Positions 51,410 through 59,810 of a DNA stretch of 64,000 nucleotides are shown here, piece by piece. The DNA lies in the NCBI RefSeq assembly GCF_034314105.1, contig NZ_JAVIWJ010000001.1:4572001-4636000 (forward strand), written 5' to 3'. The stretch is from Pseudomonas sp. AB6 (lineage in GTDB: Bacteria; Pseudomonadota; Gammaproteobacteria; Pseudomonadales; Pseudomonadaceae). The stretch's first letter is position 1. Each line of letters begins with the position of its first letter. A program made the translations under genes and the position numbers. The notes under the pieces are model-generated. The model saw nothing but the letters and a program-made list of their open reading frames with translations. It was not told the DNA's origin and did not search any database.

Positions 51410-53299
51410 ATGAGTACAAAATCAAAAAACACCGCTAACTTGAGTGAGTCGGCCCAAGTCGATTCAGGATCAGTTCAGCCGTTCACCCGTTCGCAAAAAA
51501 TCTACGTTCAAGGGTCGCGCCCAGACATTCTGGTGCCGATGCGTGAAGTCAGCCTTGACATAACACCGACCGATTTCGGCGGCGAGATTAATGCGCCCGT
51601 GGTCATCTATGACACCTCAGGCCCCTACACCGACCCCAACGTGATTATTGACGTGCGCAAAGGCTTGGCTGACATTCGTTCGCCGTGGATAGACTCGCGC
51701 GACGACACCGAGCGCCTGTCGGGTTTGAGTTCTAACTTTGGCCAACAGCGCCTCAGCGATGCCGAACTGACCAAACTGCGCTTCGCCCATGTACGCAACC
51801 CGCGTCGGGCTAAAGCCGGTGCCAACGTCAGCCAGATGCACTATGCGCGTCAGGGCATCATTACTGCCGAGATGGAATACGTCGCCATTCGTGAAAACAT
51901 GAAGCTGCAGGAAGCCCACGCGGCGGGTCTGCTGACTCAGCAACACGCCGGTCACAGCTTCGGGGCCAGCGTTCCGAAACACATCACCGCTGAATTCGTC
52001 CGTGACGAAATCGCCCGCGGTCGCGCCATCATTCCGGCCAACATCAACCACGTTGAGTTGGAGCCGATGATCATCGGCCGCAACTTCCTGGTGAAAATCA
52101 ACGGCAACATCGGCAACAGCGCACTGGGCTCTTCGATCGAAGAGGAAGTGGCCAAGCTGACCTGGGGCATCCGCTGGGGTTCGGACACGGTCATGGACTT
52201 GTCCACCGGCAAGCACATTCACGAAACCCGCGAATGGATAATCCGCAACTCACCAGTGCCAATTGGTACCGTGCCGATTTATCAGGCGCTGGAAAAAGTC
52301 GATGGCGCGGCCGAAGACCTGACCTGGGAATTATTCCGCGACACGCTGATTGAGCAAGCCGAGCAGGGCGTCGACTACTTCACTATTCATGCCGGCGTGC
52401 TGTTGCGCTACGTACCGCTGACCGCCAAGCGCGTCACCGGTATTGTTAGCCGTGGCGGCTCAATCATGGCCAAGTGGTGCTTGGCGCATCACCAGGAAAA
52501 CTTCCTGTACACGCATTTCGAAGACATCTGCGAAATCATGAAGGCCTATGACGTCAGCTTCTCGCTGGGCGATGGCCTGCGTCCGGGTTCGATTGCCGAC
52601 GCTAACGACGCAGCACAATTCGGCGAGCTGGAAACCCTTGGCGAGCTGACCAAAATCGCCTGGAAGCATGACGTACAAACCATGATCGAAGGCCCAGGCC
52701 ACGTGCCGATGCAGTTGATCAAAGAGAACATGGACAAGCAGTTGGAGTGCTGTGACGAGGCGCCGTTCTACACCCTCGGGCCGCTGACCACAGATATCGC
52801 GCCTGGCTACGACCACATCACGTCGGGTATCGGCGCGGCCATGATTGGCTGGTTCGGTTGCGCGATGCTCTGCTACGTCACGCCGAAGGAACACTTGGGC
52901 CTGCCAAACAAGGATGACGTCAAAACCGGGATCATCACCTACAAAATCGCGGCCCATGCGGCGGACTTGGCCAAAGGACACCCCGGTGCCCAAATTCGCG
53001 ACAACGCCTTAAGCAAGGCACGGTTTGAATTCCGTTGGGAAGACCAGTTCAACCTGGGTCTCGACCCCGACACCGCACGCTCGTATCACGACGAAACCCT
53101 ACCGAAGGACTCGGCTAAAGTCGCGCACTTCTGCTCCATGTGCGGGCCGAAGTTCTGCTCGATGAAGATCACTCAGGAAGTCCGCATCTATGCGGCTAAC
53201 CAAAAGATCGACACCGTGGATGCTGCCGTGCAGGAAGGTTTGCGCGAGCAGGCCGAGCGCTTCAAGCAGGAAGGTAGTCAGTTGTATAAGAAGGTTTGA
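51410..53299 (+). CDS. thiC: Phosphomethylpyrimidine synthase ThiC
   Basis: Radical-SAM-type enzyme (629 residues) that rearranges aminoimidazole ribotide to hydroxymethylpyrimidine phosphate for thiamine synthesis. The C-terminal cluster motif is CSMCGPKFC. Family segments NMKLQEAHAAG, QAEQGVDYFTIHAG and SRGGSIMAKWCLAHHQENF are present. The ATG at 51410 has ggag 8 bases upstream; an in-frame ATG seven codons earlier lacks one. The riboswitch upstream makes it TPP-controlled. cytX follows after a short hairpin. Confidence 0.96.
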   Translation: MSTKSKNTANLSESAQVDSGSVQPFTRSQKIYVQGSRPDILVPMREVSLDITPTDFGGEINAPVVIYDTSGPYTDPNVIIDVRKGLADIRSPWIDSRDDTERLSGLSSNFGQQRLSDAELTKLRFAHVRNPRRAKAGANVSQMHYARQGIITAEMEYVAIRENMKLQEAHAAGLLTQQHAGHSFGASVPKHITAEFVRDEIARGRAIIPANINHVELEPMIIGRNFLVKINGNIGNSALGSSIEEEVAKLTWGIRWGSDTVMDLSTGKHIHETREWIIRNSPVPIGTVPIYQALEKVDGAAEDLTWELFRDTLIEQAEQGVDYFTIHAGVLLRYVPLTAKRVTGIVSRGGSIMAKWCLAHHQENFLYTHFEDICEIMKAYDVSFSLGDGLRPGSIADANDAAQFGELETLGELTKIAWKHDVQTMIEGPGHVPMQLIKENMDKQLECCDEAPFYTLGPLTTDIAPGYDHITSGIGAAMIGWFGCAMLCYVTPKEHLGLPNKDDVKTGIITYKIAAHAADLAKGHPGAQIRDNALSKARFEFRWEDQFNLGLDPDTARSYHDETLPKDSAKVAHFCSMCGPKFCSMKITQEVRIYAANQKIDTVDAAVQEGLREQAERFKQEGSQLYKKV

Positions 53300-53319
53300 T
53301 TTGAACCGATGAAAAATCC

Positions 53320-53351
53320 CCTGTATGAGCCAGCGTGTTGGCTCCTACAGG
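53320..53351. terminator. Short inverted repeat between thiC and cytX
   Basis: Arms cctgtatgagcca (53320-53332) and tggctcctacagg (53339-53351) pair at 12 of 13 positions around a 6-base loop. It begins 21 bases after the thiC stop. It could partly terminate the thiC transcript before cytX or stabilise its 3' end. Confidence 0.55.
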
Positions 53352-53384
53352 TTTTGGATAAACCGCTCCTCCGAGATCACACCC

Positions 53385-54677
53385 GTGACTATTGCATCCA
53401 ACACCTACTCTCCCGACATTCCTGTGCCTCTGGGCAAGCGTGTGTTCGGCGGCCGAGATCTGTTTTCCCTGTGGTTTTCCCTCGGCATCGGCCTGATGGT
53501 CCTCCAAACCGGTGCGTTGTTGGCGCCGGGGCTGGGCATGTCGGGTTCGATGCTGGCTATTTTTCTCGGTACGCTGGTTGGCGTATTGCTGCTGGCGGCC
53601 GTTGGCGTGATTGGCAGCGACACCGGACTTTCAGCCATGGCGGCGCTTAAGCTCAGCCTGGGCACTCACGGCGCATCGCTGCCGGCGATATTGAACCTGG
53701 CGCAACTGATTGGCTGGGGCGCTTTCGAGATCATTGTGATGCGCGACGCCGCTAGTTTGTTGGGTGCGCGGGCATCTGCCGAAGGCAGCTTGTGGGCGAA
53801 TCCACTGGTCTGGACCGTAATTTTCGGTGCGCTGGCGACCTTTCTGGCCGTCAGCGGACCATTGACCTTCGTCCGCAAGGTGCTGCGTAAGTGGGGCATT
53901 TGGCTTTTGCTGGCGTCGTGTGTGTGGCTTACCTGGAACCTGTTGACCAAGACCGATCTGACCGCGCTGTGGGCGCATGCCGGTGACGGGACGATGCCGT
54001 TTGCCGTCGGTTTCGACATCGCAATCGCCATGCCACTGTCTTGGCTGCCGTTGATTGCCGACTACTCACGTTTCGGCAAGCGCGCCAGAGGCGTGTTCGG
54101 TGGTACTGCGTTGGGTTTCTTCATCGGTAATTTCTGGCTGATGAGCTTGGGCGTCGCCTACACCTTGGCCTTCGCGCCAAGTGGTGAAATGAGTCCGCTG
54201 TTGCTTGCCTTGGCTGGCGCCGGGATGGGCATTCCGCTGCTGCTGATTCTGATCGACGAATCGGAAAACGCTTTCGCCGATATTCACTCGGCGGCGGTCT
54301 CCAGCGGAATTCTGTTGCGGATCAAGGTCGAACACCTGGCGTTGGGCATTGGTGTGATTTGCACATTGATCGCCTGTTTGGCGCCGTTGGCGCAGTATCA
54401 GAATTTCTTGCTGCTGATTGGCTCGGTATTCGCGCCGTTGTTCGGCGTGGTATTGGTTGATCACTTCATTCTGCGCCGTCGCAACCTACCGACCGCCACC
54501 CTTGGTTTGCGTGGAATGAGCCTGTTGGCGTGGTTGGGCGGCGTCAGCACTTATCACCTGTTGGCGAATCTCTACCCAAATGTGGGTGCAACACTGCCAG
54601 CGCTGGTGGTGTCTGGCGTGCTGCAATTGCTGCTGGGTCGCGTATTTAACCGCGGCGCGGGAACAGCTCCGGCTTGA
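53385..54677 (+). CDS. cytX: Putative hydroxymethylpyrimidine transporter CytX
   Basis: 430-residue permease of the NCS1 (purine/cytosine/thiamine) family with about 12 hydrophobic helices. NCS1 features include the early VPLGKRVFGGRDLFSLWFSLG and the helix with LPLIADYSRFGK. A GTG at 53385 is the likely start: the open frame reaches back to 53325, but that part lies within the inverted repeat. Position after thiC and under a TPP riboswitch supports the CytX role, importing hydroxymethylpyrimidine as a thiamine precursor. Cytosine is an alternative substrate. Its last 32 bases overlap the convergent lipoprotein gene. Confidence 0.85.
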   Translation: MTIASNTYSPDIPVPLGKRVFGGRDLFSLWFSLGIGLMVLQTGALLAPGLGMSGSMLAIFLGTLVGVLLLAAVGVIGSDTGLSAMAALKLSLGTHGASLPAILNLAQLIGWGAFEIIVMRDAASLLGARASAEGSLWANPLVWTVIFGALATFLAVSGPLTFVRKVLRKWGIWLLLASCVWLTWNLLTKTDLTALWAHAGDGTMPFAVGFDIAIAMPLSWLPLIADYSRFGKRARGVFGGTALGFFIGNFWLMSLGVAYTLAFAPSGEMSPLLLALAGAGMGIPLLLILIDESENAFADIHSAAVSSGILLRIKVEHLALGIGVICTLIACLAPLAQYQNFLLLIGSVFAPLFGVVLVDHFILRRRNLPTATLGLRGMSLLAWLGGVSTYHLLANLYPNVGATLPALVVSGVLQLLLGRVFNRGAGTAPA

Positions 54678-55395
54678 GGATGCCATTGAGCTGGAGGTAA
54701 GACATCTTCAGCTCAATGTGGCCCATGTCGTACGGCGCTATCGTAGTTACGCCATATTTGAGGATGACCCCGCCATACGTCAGTGCGACGTTTGGCGTTT
54801 TCTGAAACGTCCAAGCGTGCACGAACGCGGGATCTTGAGCGACTTTGTTGTTGATCATCCATTCTTTATGCGCTTGCTGCGCCGTTAACCAGAACGCCTC
54901 TTCCTGACCGGGCAACAACATGTCTTGTAGCGTCAGGGCTTTGTGCAGCGGGCGGGAATAGTTGATGAACGCGCGCCCCGGCGTGCCATGTTCATTGCCG
55001 TTTTCCAAATAGCTGGACAGTTCGATGATCACCAGACCGTCATGCTGCTCACGTACTTTGGCCTGCAAATAGCTGTTGGTACTGTTCGGTGCTTGCTGCA
55101 GGAATTGCTGTTCATAGGCTTTGAGCGATGCCGGTAATGGCGTAGCCCCCGGTGTATTGCGGGCCATCTGCAGCAAGGTGTTCTGGATCAGGCTGTCCAG
55201 GTTCGGTTCGTCAGGAAAATGCACGGTGTCGACATTCACCAACGGGCAGTCTGGCGTTGCGCAGCCCGGTTTGATCTGTTCCGAGGCGTCACGCTGTGCT
55301 TCCAGCGGTGAGTTGTAGTTGGGTTGAAACAAGCTTTGGCAGGCGCCCAGCGCCAGTGCGAAGCAAGCCAGTGTAGTGATCCTCAACAATGACAT
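54646..55395 (-). CDS. DUF3298 family lipoprotein (RsiV-like)
   Basis: 249-residue predicted lipoprotein. A signal peptide ends in the lipobox LGAC with Cys19. The mature protein has a PdaC/DUF3298-type fold: a segment near 150 reads GTPGRAFINYSRPLHKALTLQDML, like the extracellular half of RsiV. The ATG at 55395 has aagga 8 bases upstream. It corresponds to PA4972 by position. It is convergent with and overlaps cytX. Function unknown; cell-envelope binding is inferred from the family. Confidence 0.83.
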   Translation of the reverse strand: MSLLRITTLACFALALGACQSLFQPNYNSPLEAQRDASEQIKPGCATPDCPLVNVDTVHFPDEPNLDSLIQNTLLQMARNTPGATPLPASLKAYEQQFLQQAPNSTNSYLQAKVREQHDGLVIIELSSYLENGNEHGTPGRAFINYSRPLHKALTLQDMLLPGQEEAFWLTAQQAHKEWMINNKVAQDPAFVHAWTFQKTPNVALTYGGVILKYGVTTIAPYDMGHIELKMSYLQLNGILKPELFPRRG

Positions 55396-55601
55396 GGTGA
55401 TCCTTGGCAAAAACAAAAAAGACGGGTCGACGTGCTTGGACTGCAAGCGGCTCGATCAGTTCGCCACTACGCTAACCTGAAGTCGTCTGCGGGCAAGCAG
55501 TCTACCTTGGTTGCTTCAATGGCAGTGTTGGGGGGCTGCATCTGGCGGTAGGGCGCGTTAGGATGTTGCGAAGCCGGTTCAGGCTCTGTAGCGAGAAACT
55601 T

Positions 55602-56219
55602 ATGACTGACACGAACAACTCCGTCCCTTCGGCGGTAGAGATTACTCGACGCGAAAATTGCTATCAGGGGTTTTACCGCCTGGACCGCGTACACCTGCGC
55701 CACGAGCTGTTCAACGGGGGCATGAGCAAGGAAATCAGTCGTGAATTGTTCGTTCGCCATGATGCGGTGTGCGTGCTGCCCTACGACGCCAAGCGCGACA
55801 AAGTGGTGTTGATCGAGCAGTTTCGCGTGGGTGTTCTGGGCAAAATCGACAATCCCTGGCTGATTGAATTGGTCGCCGGGCTGATCGACAAGGATGAGCA
55901 GCCGGAAGAGGTTGCCCACCGCGAGGCAGAAGAGGAAGCTGGTCTGGTCTTCAGCGAAATGGTGCCGATTACCAAGTACTTTCCTTCCCCGGGTGGCAGC
56001 AGTGAATACGTTCACTTGTACTTGGGGCATTGTGACAGTGAAGGGGCGGGTGGCTTGCACGGTCTGGAAGCGGAAGGTGAAGATATTCGCGTATCGGTGT
56101 GGGCATTTGACGATGCCCTAAAAGCCATAAACGATGGACGAATTTTTAATGCCGCTACGCTTATTGCTTTGCAATGGCTGGCATTGAACCGAACTGAAAT
56201 CAGGGGGCTATGGTCGTGA
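55602..56219 (+). CDS. nudF: ADP-ribose pyrophosphatase (Nudix)
   Basis: 205-residue Nudix hydrolase that cleaves ADP-ribose to AMP and ribose 5-phosphate. The complete Nudix box starts GLIDKDEQPEEVAH and ends REAEEEAGL, followed by the NudF-type FPSPGGSSEYVHLYLG. The ATG at 55602 is chosen over an in-frame start 13 codons upstream because it gives the family N-terminus. The end overlaps the DUF1249 gene by 10 bases, as in PAO1 PA4971-PA4970. Confidence 0.94.
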   Translation: MTDTNNSVPSAVEITRRENCYQGFYRLDRVHLRHELFNGGMSKEISRELFVRHDAVCVLPYDAKRDKVVLIEQFRVGVLGKIDNPWLIELVAGLIDKDEQPEEVAHREAEEEAGLVFSEMVPITKYFPSPGGSSEYVHLYLGHCDSEGAGGLHGLEAEGEDIRVSVWAFDDALKAINDGRIFNAATLIALQWLALNRTEIRGLWS

Positions 56220-56662
56220 GACTTGTGCGCGAGCGCTACCGGGTTGACCTCGTCGGGCTGCAAGCCGCCTGCGAGGCCAACTATGCGCGCTTGATGCGGT
56301 TGCTCCCGGACATGCGCAATCAACAACGTTCGCGCCGGGTCGCGGTTACCCAGGGCGATCAAATGCTCGGCGTGTTGGCGGTGGAAGTCCTGCTGGATTG
56401 TCCTTACACCACCACCTTACAGGTCCGCCAGGAGCACAGCCTGCCATGGCTGCCGGTGCCCAAGCTGGAAGTTCAGGTGTATCACGACGCGCGCATGGCC
56501 GAAGTCATCGGCGCCGAACATGCCCGCCGTTTTCGTGGCATCTACCCGTATCCCAATGAAGCGATGCACCAGCCGGATGAAAAGGCTCAACTCAACTTGT
56601 TTTTGGGTGAGTGGCTGAGTCATTGTTTGGCGTGTGGGCATGAGTTTGAAGTGGTGCGTTGA
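56210..56662 (+). CDS. DUF1249 family protein (YqiB-like)
   Basis: 150-residue protein of the DUF1249/YqiB family, with LQAACEANYARLMRLLPDM, PKLEVQVYHDARMAEV and PNEAMHQPDEKAQLN. It has no signal peptide and no known reaction. It overlaps nudF and in PAO1 (PA4970) and E. coli is followed by cpdA. Here a 3-kb T6SS cassette separates it from cpdA. Two in-frame starts (ATG 56210 and nearby GTGs) exist; the ATG is taken. Confidence 0.85.
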   Translation: MVVRLVRERYRVDLVGLQAACEANYARLMRLLPDMRNQQRSRRVAVTQGDQMLGVLAVEVLLDCPYTTTLQVRQEHSLPWLPVPKLEVQVYHDARMAEVIGAEHARRFRGIYPYPNEAMHQPDEKAQLNLFLGEWLSHCLACGHEFEVVR

Positions 56663-56692
56663 GAGTTTCCATTTTTATAAGTGGGTTCTTGA

Positions 56693-56714
56693 GTTGCGCA
56701 ATAAGTTGCGCAAC
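56693..56714. repeat. Tandem TTGCGCAA palindromes upstream of hcp
   Basis: gttgcgcaa occurs twice, at 56693-56701 and 56705-56713, with a 12-base period; each copy contains the perfect palindrome ttgcgcaa. It lies about 155 bases upstream of the hcp ATG. It could be an operator or simply the left edge of the inserted cassette. Confidence 0.35.
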
Positions 56715-56863
56715 ACCGTACGAAGAATTGCCCAACATAGTGCTGAAAGTCGATGTGATATAAATCTGAGTCTATTTGTTATCGCTTGATTTTCAGACGC
56801 GTCCTACAGCCTGCCGGGTTCACTTTCCAATAAACTACCCTCCAATCAAAAGGAGAGGTAATT

Positions 56864-57343
56864 ATGGCTAACCCTGCATACATGACGATTACCGGCAAGG
56901 CTCAAGGATTGATTTCGGCAGGCTGCTCCAGTAAAGAGTCGATCGGCAACAAACACCAGTTAGCGCATACCGACGAAATAATGGTGCTTTCTTATACTCG
57001 TAACCTGGCCAATTTTGAAAATAACAACCAGTCAACTCATGGCCCTATCATTATCTCCAAATATGTTGATAAATCTTCGCCTTTATTGGAACAAGCCCTG
57101 ACCCGAAGAGAGGAGCTAGACTGCACGTTTGATTTTTATCAAACAGCTGCCTCGGGCACGCAGGAGAAATTTTATTCGATATCGATCAAGGGCGGACTCA
57201 TTGTCGACCTGACGCAGGATATGCCCGATGTGATTTTTCAATCTGACGGTGAAATGCGAGAACAAGTCGCTTTTCGTTACCGTGAGATTAATTACACGAA
57301 CCTCAAAGCGGCTACCAGCGGCTATAGCTTTTGGGGTGAATAA
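56864..57343 (+). CDS. hcp: Hcp family type VI secretion protein
   Basis: 159-residue Hcp of the Hcp1/DUF796 family, the ring-forming tube protein of type VI secretion that carries small effectors. Recognisable parts are the start MANPAYMTITGKAQGLISAG, the extended loop with HTDEIMVLSYTRNL, HGPIIISKYVDKSSPLL and the C-terminal EINYTNLKAATSGYSFWG. An aggagag site precedes the ATG. No structural T6SS genes are nearby, so it is an orphan hcp dedicated to the effector gene starting 2 bases after its stop. The AT-richer base composition suggests acquisition by transfer. Confidence 0.9.
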   Translation: MANPAYMTITGKAQGLISAGCSSKESIGNKHQLAHTDEIMVLSYTRNLANFENNNQSTHGPIIISKYVDKSSPLLEQALTRREELDCTFDFYQTAASGTQEKFYSISIKGGLIVDLTQDMPDVIFQSDGEMREQVAFRYREINYTNLKAATSGYSFWGE

Positions 57344-57345
57344 CG

Positions 57346-58818
57346 ATGAGCGCCAGCCGTGATGATATCTGGGATGTCCACCAAGCAGCAGGACAACTGC
57401 AAGGACAAGCCATTAGTGTTAGCGCCCGACACCTTGATCAAGGTAATGGGCGCGTGTGGTTTATTCGGGAAGTGTCCTATTACGCCAAGCGTATTATTGA
57501 TGACGTTGAACTCGGTCGTAAAACCCCCACCCAGGGCATAGACGCCCTATTGAAAGAGCACCGCAGTCTCGCGAGTCAATCGCAGGCGTTGGCGCGTGAT
57601 CGCCAGCGTGCCATAAGCAACAGCGTCAAACGCATTCCAGTGCCACGGCTCATCCAACCGGTTATGCGACCTGATCCTGAACGCTTACTGCGATATGTCT
57701 TTGCTCAACATCTCAAGGTAAGCAATGAAAAGACCCTGGCAACCCTGCACCTGCCCGTCCCGACGTCCATTTATAAACGTTACAGGCTTTTTCCTCCAGA
57801 GCTGCAATCAGAACCCATCGAACTGCACGACCCCGGGTTCTATATTGTCCCCAGAAGCACCACGGTTGAACGACTGGAAGCGCAGTTGTTCACCTCAGCC
57901 AGTTCTGCGGTCATTGCTAAATTCAGGATCCTAAACCCTGGGTTGGATCAGATAAAAGCCGGGCAAATGATCGTGCTCAGTGATCCCAATAATGGACAAT
58001 GCACTGAGGAAGAAGCGCGCCTGATGGACGCGGCAAAAGTGGTGAATATGGCGTTGGAGGATCTTAGTCCTGAAGAAGCCGACTTCATGGTTCGCCACCG
58101 CGACGAAATCGAGTCTTTAATCAAGTACGGCTCTATTGGGACCAGCATGGCCGCGGCGGTTTACAAGGACAACATAGACGCGGTAGGAGAAATCCTGGAA
58201 GCCATAGAAGACCTGCACAAGCGCACCTTCAACCAACACGGGCACCTGCGATCCCCCGAGTTCTTTGCTGAACGCAAAGAACTGTTTGCTCAACTCGACA
58301 CCCATCTCACCAAACTGACCAAACATACCATCGACTACCCTGACCACCCGAAACTGAAAACCGCCCTGGGTATTTCCAGCCGTAGTTTGGTGCATCGCTG
58401 GGGCCGGGCCGGTGCCCATGACATGAACCCTGGATATGCCACTCATCTGGCCAAAGTGGCCAAGGCCTCCAAGTACATAAATTACGGTGGTTGGGTGGGC
58501 ACCGCTATTGGCGGCGGGGCTTCTTATATGAAAGTGCAGGATGTATGCCGTGCGGGGGATGCTGAGGCGTGTGAGAAGGTGAAGTTTACGGAGGCAGGGG
58601 GTTTTATCGGCGGGGCTGCGGGCGGTTTTGTCGCAGGCGGAGTTTTAAGCGCCGTCGGAACTGGAGCGATCTGCTTTGCTATCGGGGTTCCGACTGCTGG
58701 GGTGGGAACACTTGTATGTGGTCTTGTGGTAGTGGGGGGAGGGTCTTTCGCCGGAGGGTATTTTGGTGGAATGACTGGTGAAGCGCTAGGCGAAGTGATT
58801 TACGAGGTCAATAAATGA
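57346..58818 (+). CDS. Candidate T6SS effector, LysM-like with glycine-zipper C-terminus
   Basis: 490-residue protein with no signal peptide. Residues 163-214 resemble a LysM module (FYIVPRSTTVERLEAQLF, NPGLDQIKAGQMIVLSDP). Residues 220-375 are helical. The C-terminal 110 residues hold a hydrophobic segment at 376-395, a loop with two cysteines (VCRAGDAEACEK, 400-411) and glycine-zipper stretches at 416-479 rich in GxxxG. This resembles pore-forming T6SS effectors of the Tse4 type. It starts 2 bases after hcp, and its stop overlaps the ATG of a small membrane protein, the classic hcp-effector-immunity order. The pore-forming role is an inference from composition and context. Confidence 0.72.
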   Translation: MSASRDDIWDVHQAAGQLQGQAISVSARHLDQGNGRVWFIREVSYYAKRIIDDVELGRKTPTQGIDALLKEHRSLASQSQALARDRQRAISNSVKRIPVPRLIQPVMRPDPERLLRYVFAQHLKVSNEKTLATLHLPVPTSIYKRYRLFPPELQSEPIELHDPGFYIVPRSTTVERLEAQLFTSASSAVIAKFRILNPGLDQIKAGQMIVLSDPNNGQCTEEEARLMDAAKVVNMALEDLSPEEADFMVRHRDEIESLIKYGSIGTSMAAAVYKDNIDAVGEILEAIEDLHKRTFNQHGHLRSPEFFAERKELFAQLDTHLTKLTKHTIDYPDHPKLKTALGISSRSLVHRWGRAGAHDMNPGYATHLAKVAKASKYINYGGWVGTAIGGGASYMKVQDVCRAGDAEACEKVKFTEAGGFIGGAAGGFVAGGVLSAVGTGAICFAIGVPTAGVGTLVCGLVVVGGGSFAGGYFGGMTGEALGEVIYEVNK

Positions 58819-59201
58819 ATGTGAGTACCGCTGACAAAATTTTTCTTTGTGTGGGCCTAGTAAATTTTGGAGGTATTTTCGTTTGGCTTGGAATAGCGTC
58901 GCATCTCGCTTACACCAAAATGGATCTGATGCTGGGTCATATGAGGAATAGTTCAATAGTTATGATTCGCGTGTTTTTGATACGTGCGGGTTTATGGGGG
59001 CGGCTTCATGTCTTTGGGTTAATAATGGGGCTGATGGTCATTCATGGTATAGCGCTCCGGAAGGGAGTCGTTAGTGCCGAGGATCTGAAGAATTTTCCCG
59101 CCGATCTGAAACGTAAACTAATTGTTATGCAGTGGGTTAATTGGGGACTGATATTGATTATGTGTGGACTTGCAGCGTATGCTAAGTTCGGCCGTGGCTA
59201 G
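58815..59201 (+). CDS. Candidate membrane immunity protein, copy 1
   Basis: 128-residue protein with about three transmembrane segments (about 9-31, 66-82 and 104-124). Its ATG overlaps the effector stop (ATGA), and its Shine-Dalgarno (gaggt) lies inside the effector coding end, so the two are translationally coupled. A polytopic inner-membrane partner is what pore-forming effectors usually need for self-protection. It is about 79% identical to copy 2 at 59274. No family name recognised; immunity is inferred from gene order and topology. Confidence 0.68.
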   Translation: MNVSTADKIFLCVGLVNFGGIFVWLGIASHLAYTKMDLMLGHMRNSSIVMIRVFLIRAGLWGRLHVFGLIMGLMVIHGIALRKGVVSAEDLKNFPADLKRKLIVMQWVNWGLILIMCGLAAYAKFGRG

Positions 59202-59235
59202 CTTTTGCGGTTACTTACTCGCCCTCATCAACCGC

Positions 59236-59277
59236 ATTGAAGCGATAAGCGAAGTGATTTACGAGGTCAGTAAATGA
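59236..59277 (+). pseudogene. Remnant of the effector gene 3' end
   Basis: The 39 bases at 59239-59277 match the last 39 bases of the effector gene (58780-58818) at 36 positions and in the same frame, encoding EAISEVIYEVSK against EALGEVIYEVNK, followed by a stop that overlaps the copy 2 ATG. The 34 bases or so before this are unrelated. It preserves the Shine-Dalgarno for copy 2 and marks a past tandem duplication or effector replacement. Confidence 0.75.
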
Positions 59278-59660
59278 GCGTGAGTACCGCTGACAAAATC
59301 TTCCTCTGTGTTGGCCTGATTGATTTTGGAGGTATTTTCATTTGGATCGCCATAGCGATGTATCTCGCCTACACCAAAATGGACCTGATGTTGGGCCACA
59401 TGAAGAATAGTCCGATAGTTATGATTCGCAGGTTTTTGATACACGCGGGTCCTTGGGGGCGGATGCATGTCTTTGGGTTAATAATGGGGATGATGGTCAC
59501 GCCTGGTATGGCTCTTCGGAGGGGGGCGGTTAGCGCCGAGGATCTTAAGAATTTCCCCGCCAGTCTGAAGCGCCAACTGATTGTTATGCAGTGGGCTGGT
59601 TGGGGGCTGCTATTGGTTATGTGTGGACTTGCAGCGTATGCCAAGTTTGGTCGTGACTAG
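59274..59660 (+). CDS. Candidate membrane immunity protein, copy 2
   Basis: Tandem paralogue of the gene at 58815, the same 128-residue length, with 101 or so identical residues. Substitutions cluster in the first transmembrane segment and the central loop (for example V53 to R, R57 to H, L60 to P), while the segments YTKMDLMLGHM, SAEDLKNFPA and CGLAAYAKFGR are unchanged. It is preceded by a fragment of an effector end, so it may protect against a related effector that is no longer encoded here. Confidence 0.66.
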   Translation: MSVSTADKIFLCVGLIDFGGIFIWIAIAMYLAYTKMDLMLGHMKNSPIVMIRRFLIHAGPWGRMHVFGLIMGMMVTPGMALRRGAVSAEDLKNFPASLKRQLIVMQWAGWGLLLVMCGLAAYAKFGRD

Positions 59661-59810
59661 TTTTGATAACTGCCGGAGCGCACGCACAATGATCTATGAC
59701 CGATACGAGCCATCGGCTTACCCATGATGTGACCCATTCGCCACCCCAAGGTTTGCCGACCCGTGCGCTTACGACCATAATCGCCTGACTTCGCTTTAAG
59801 GAGACGGCCT

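Noticed and set aside
51097..51438. A 113-codon frame covering the TPP riboswitch
   Set aside because: The sequence is explained by the conserved aptamer; the frame has no start signal.
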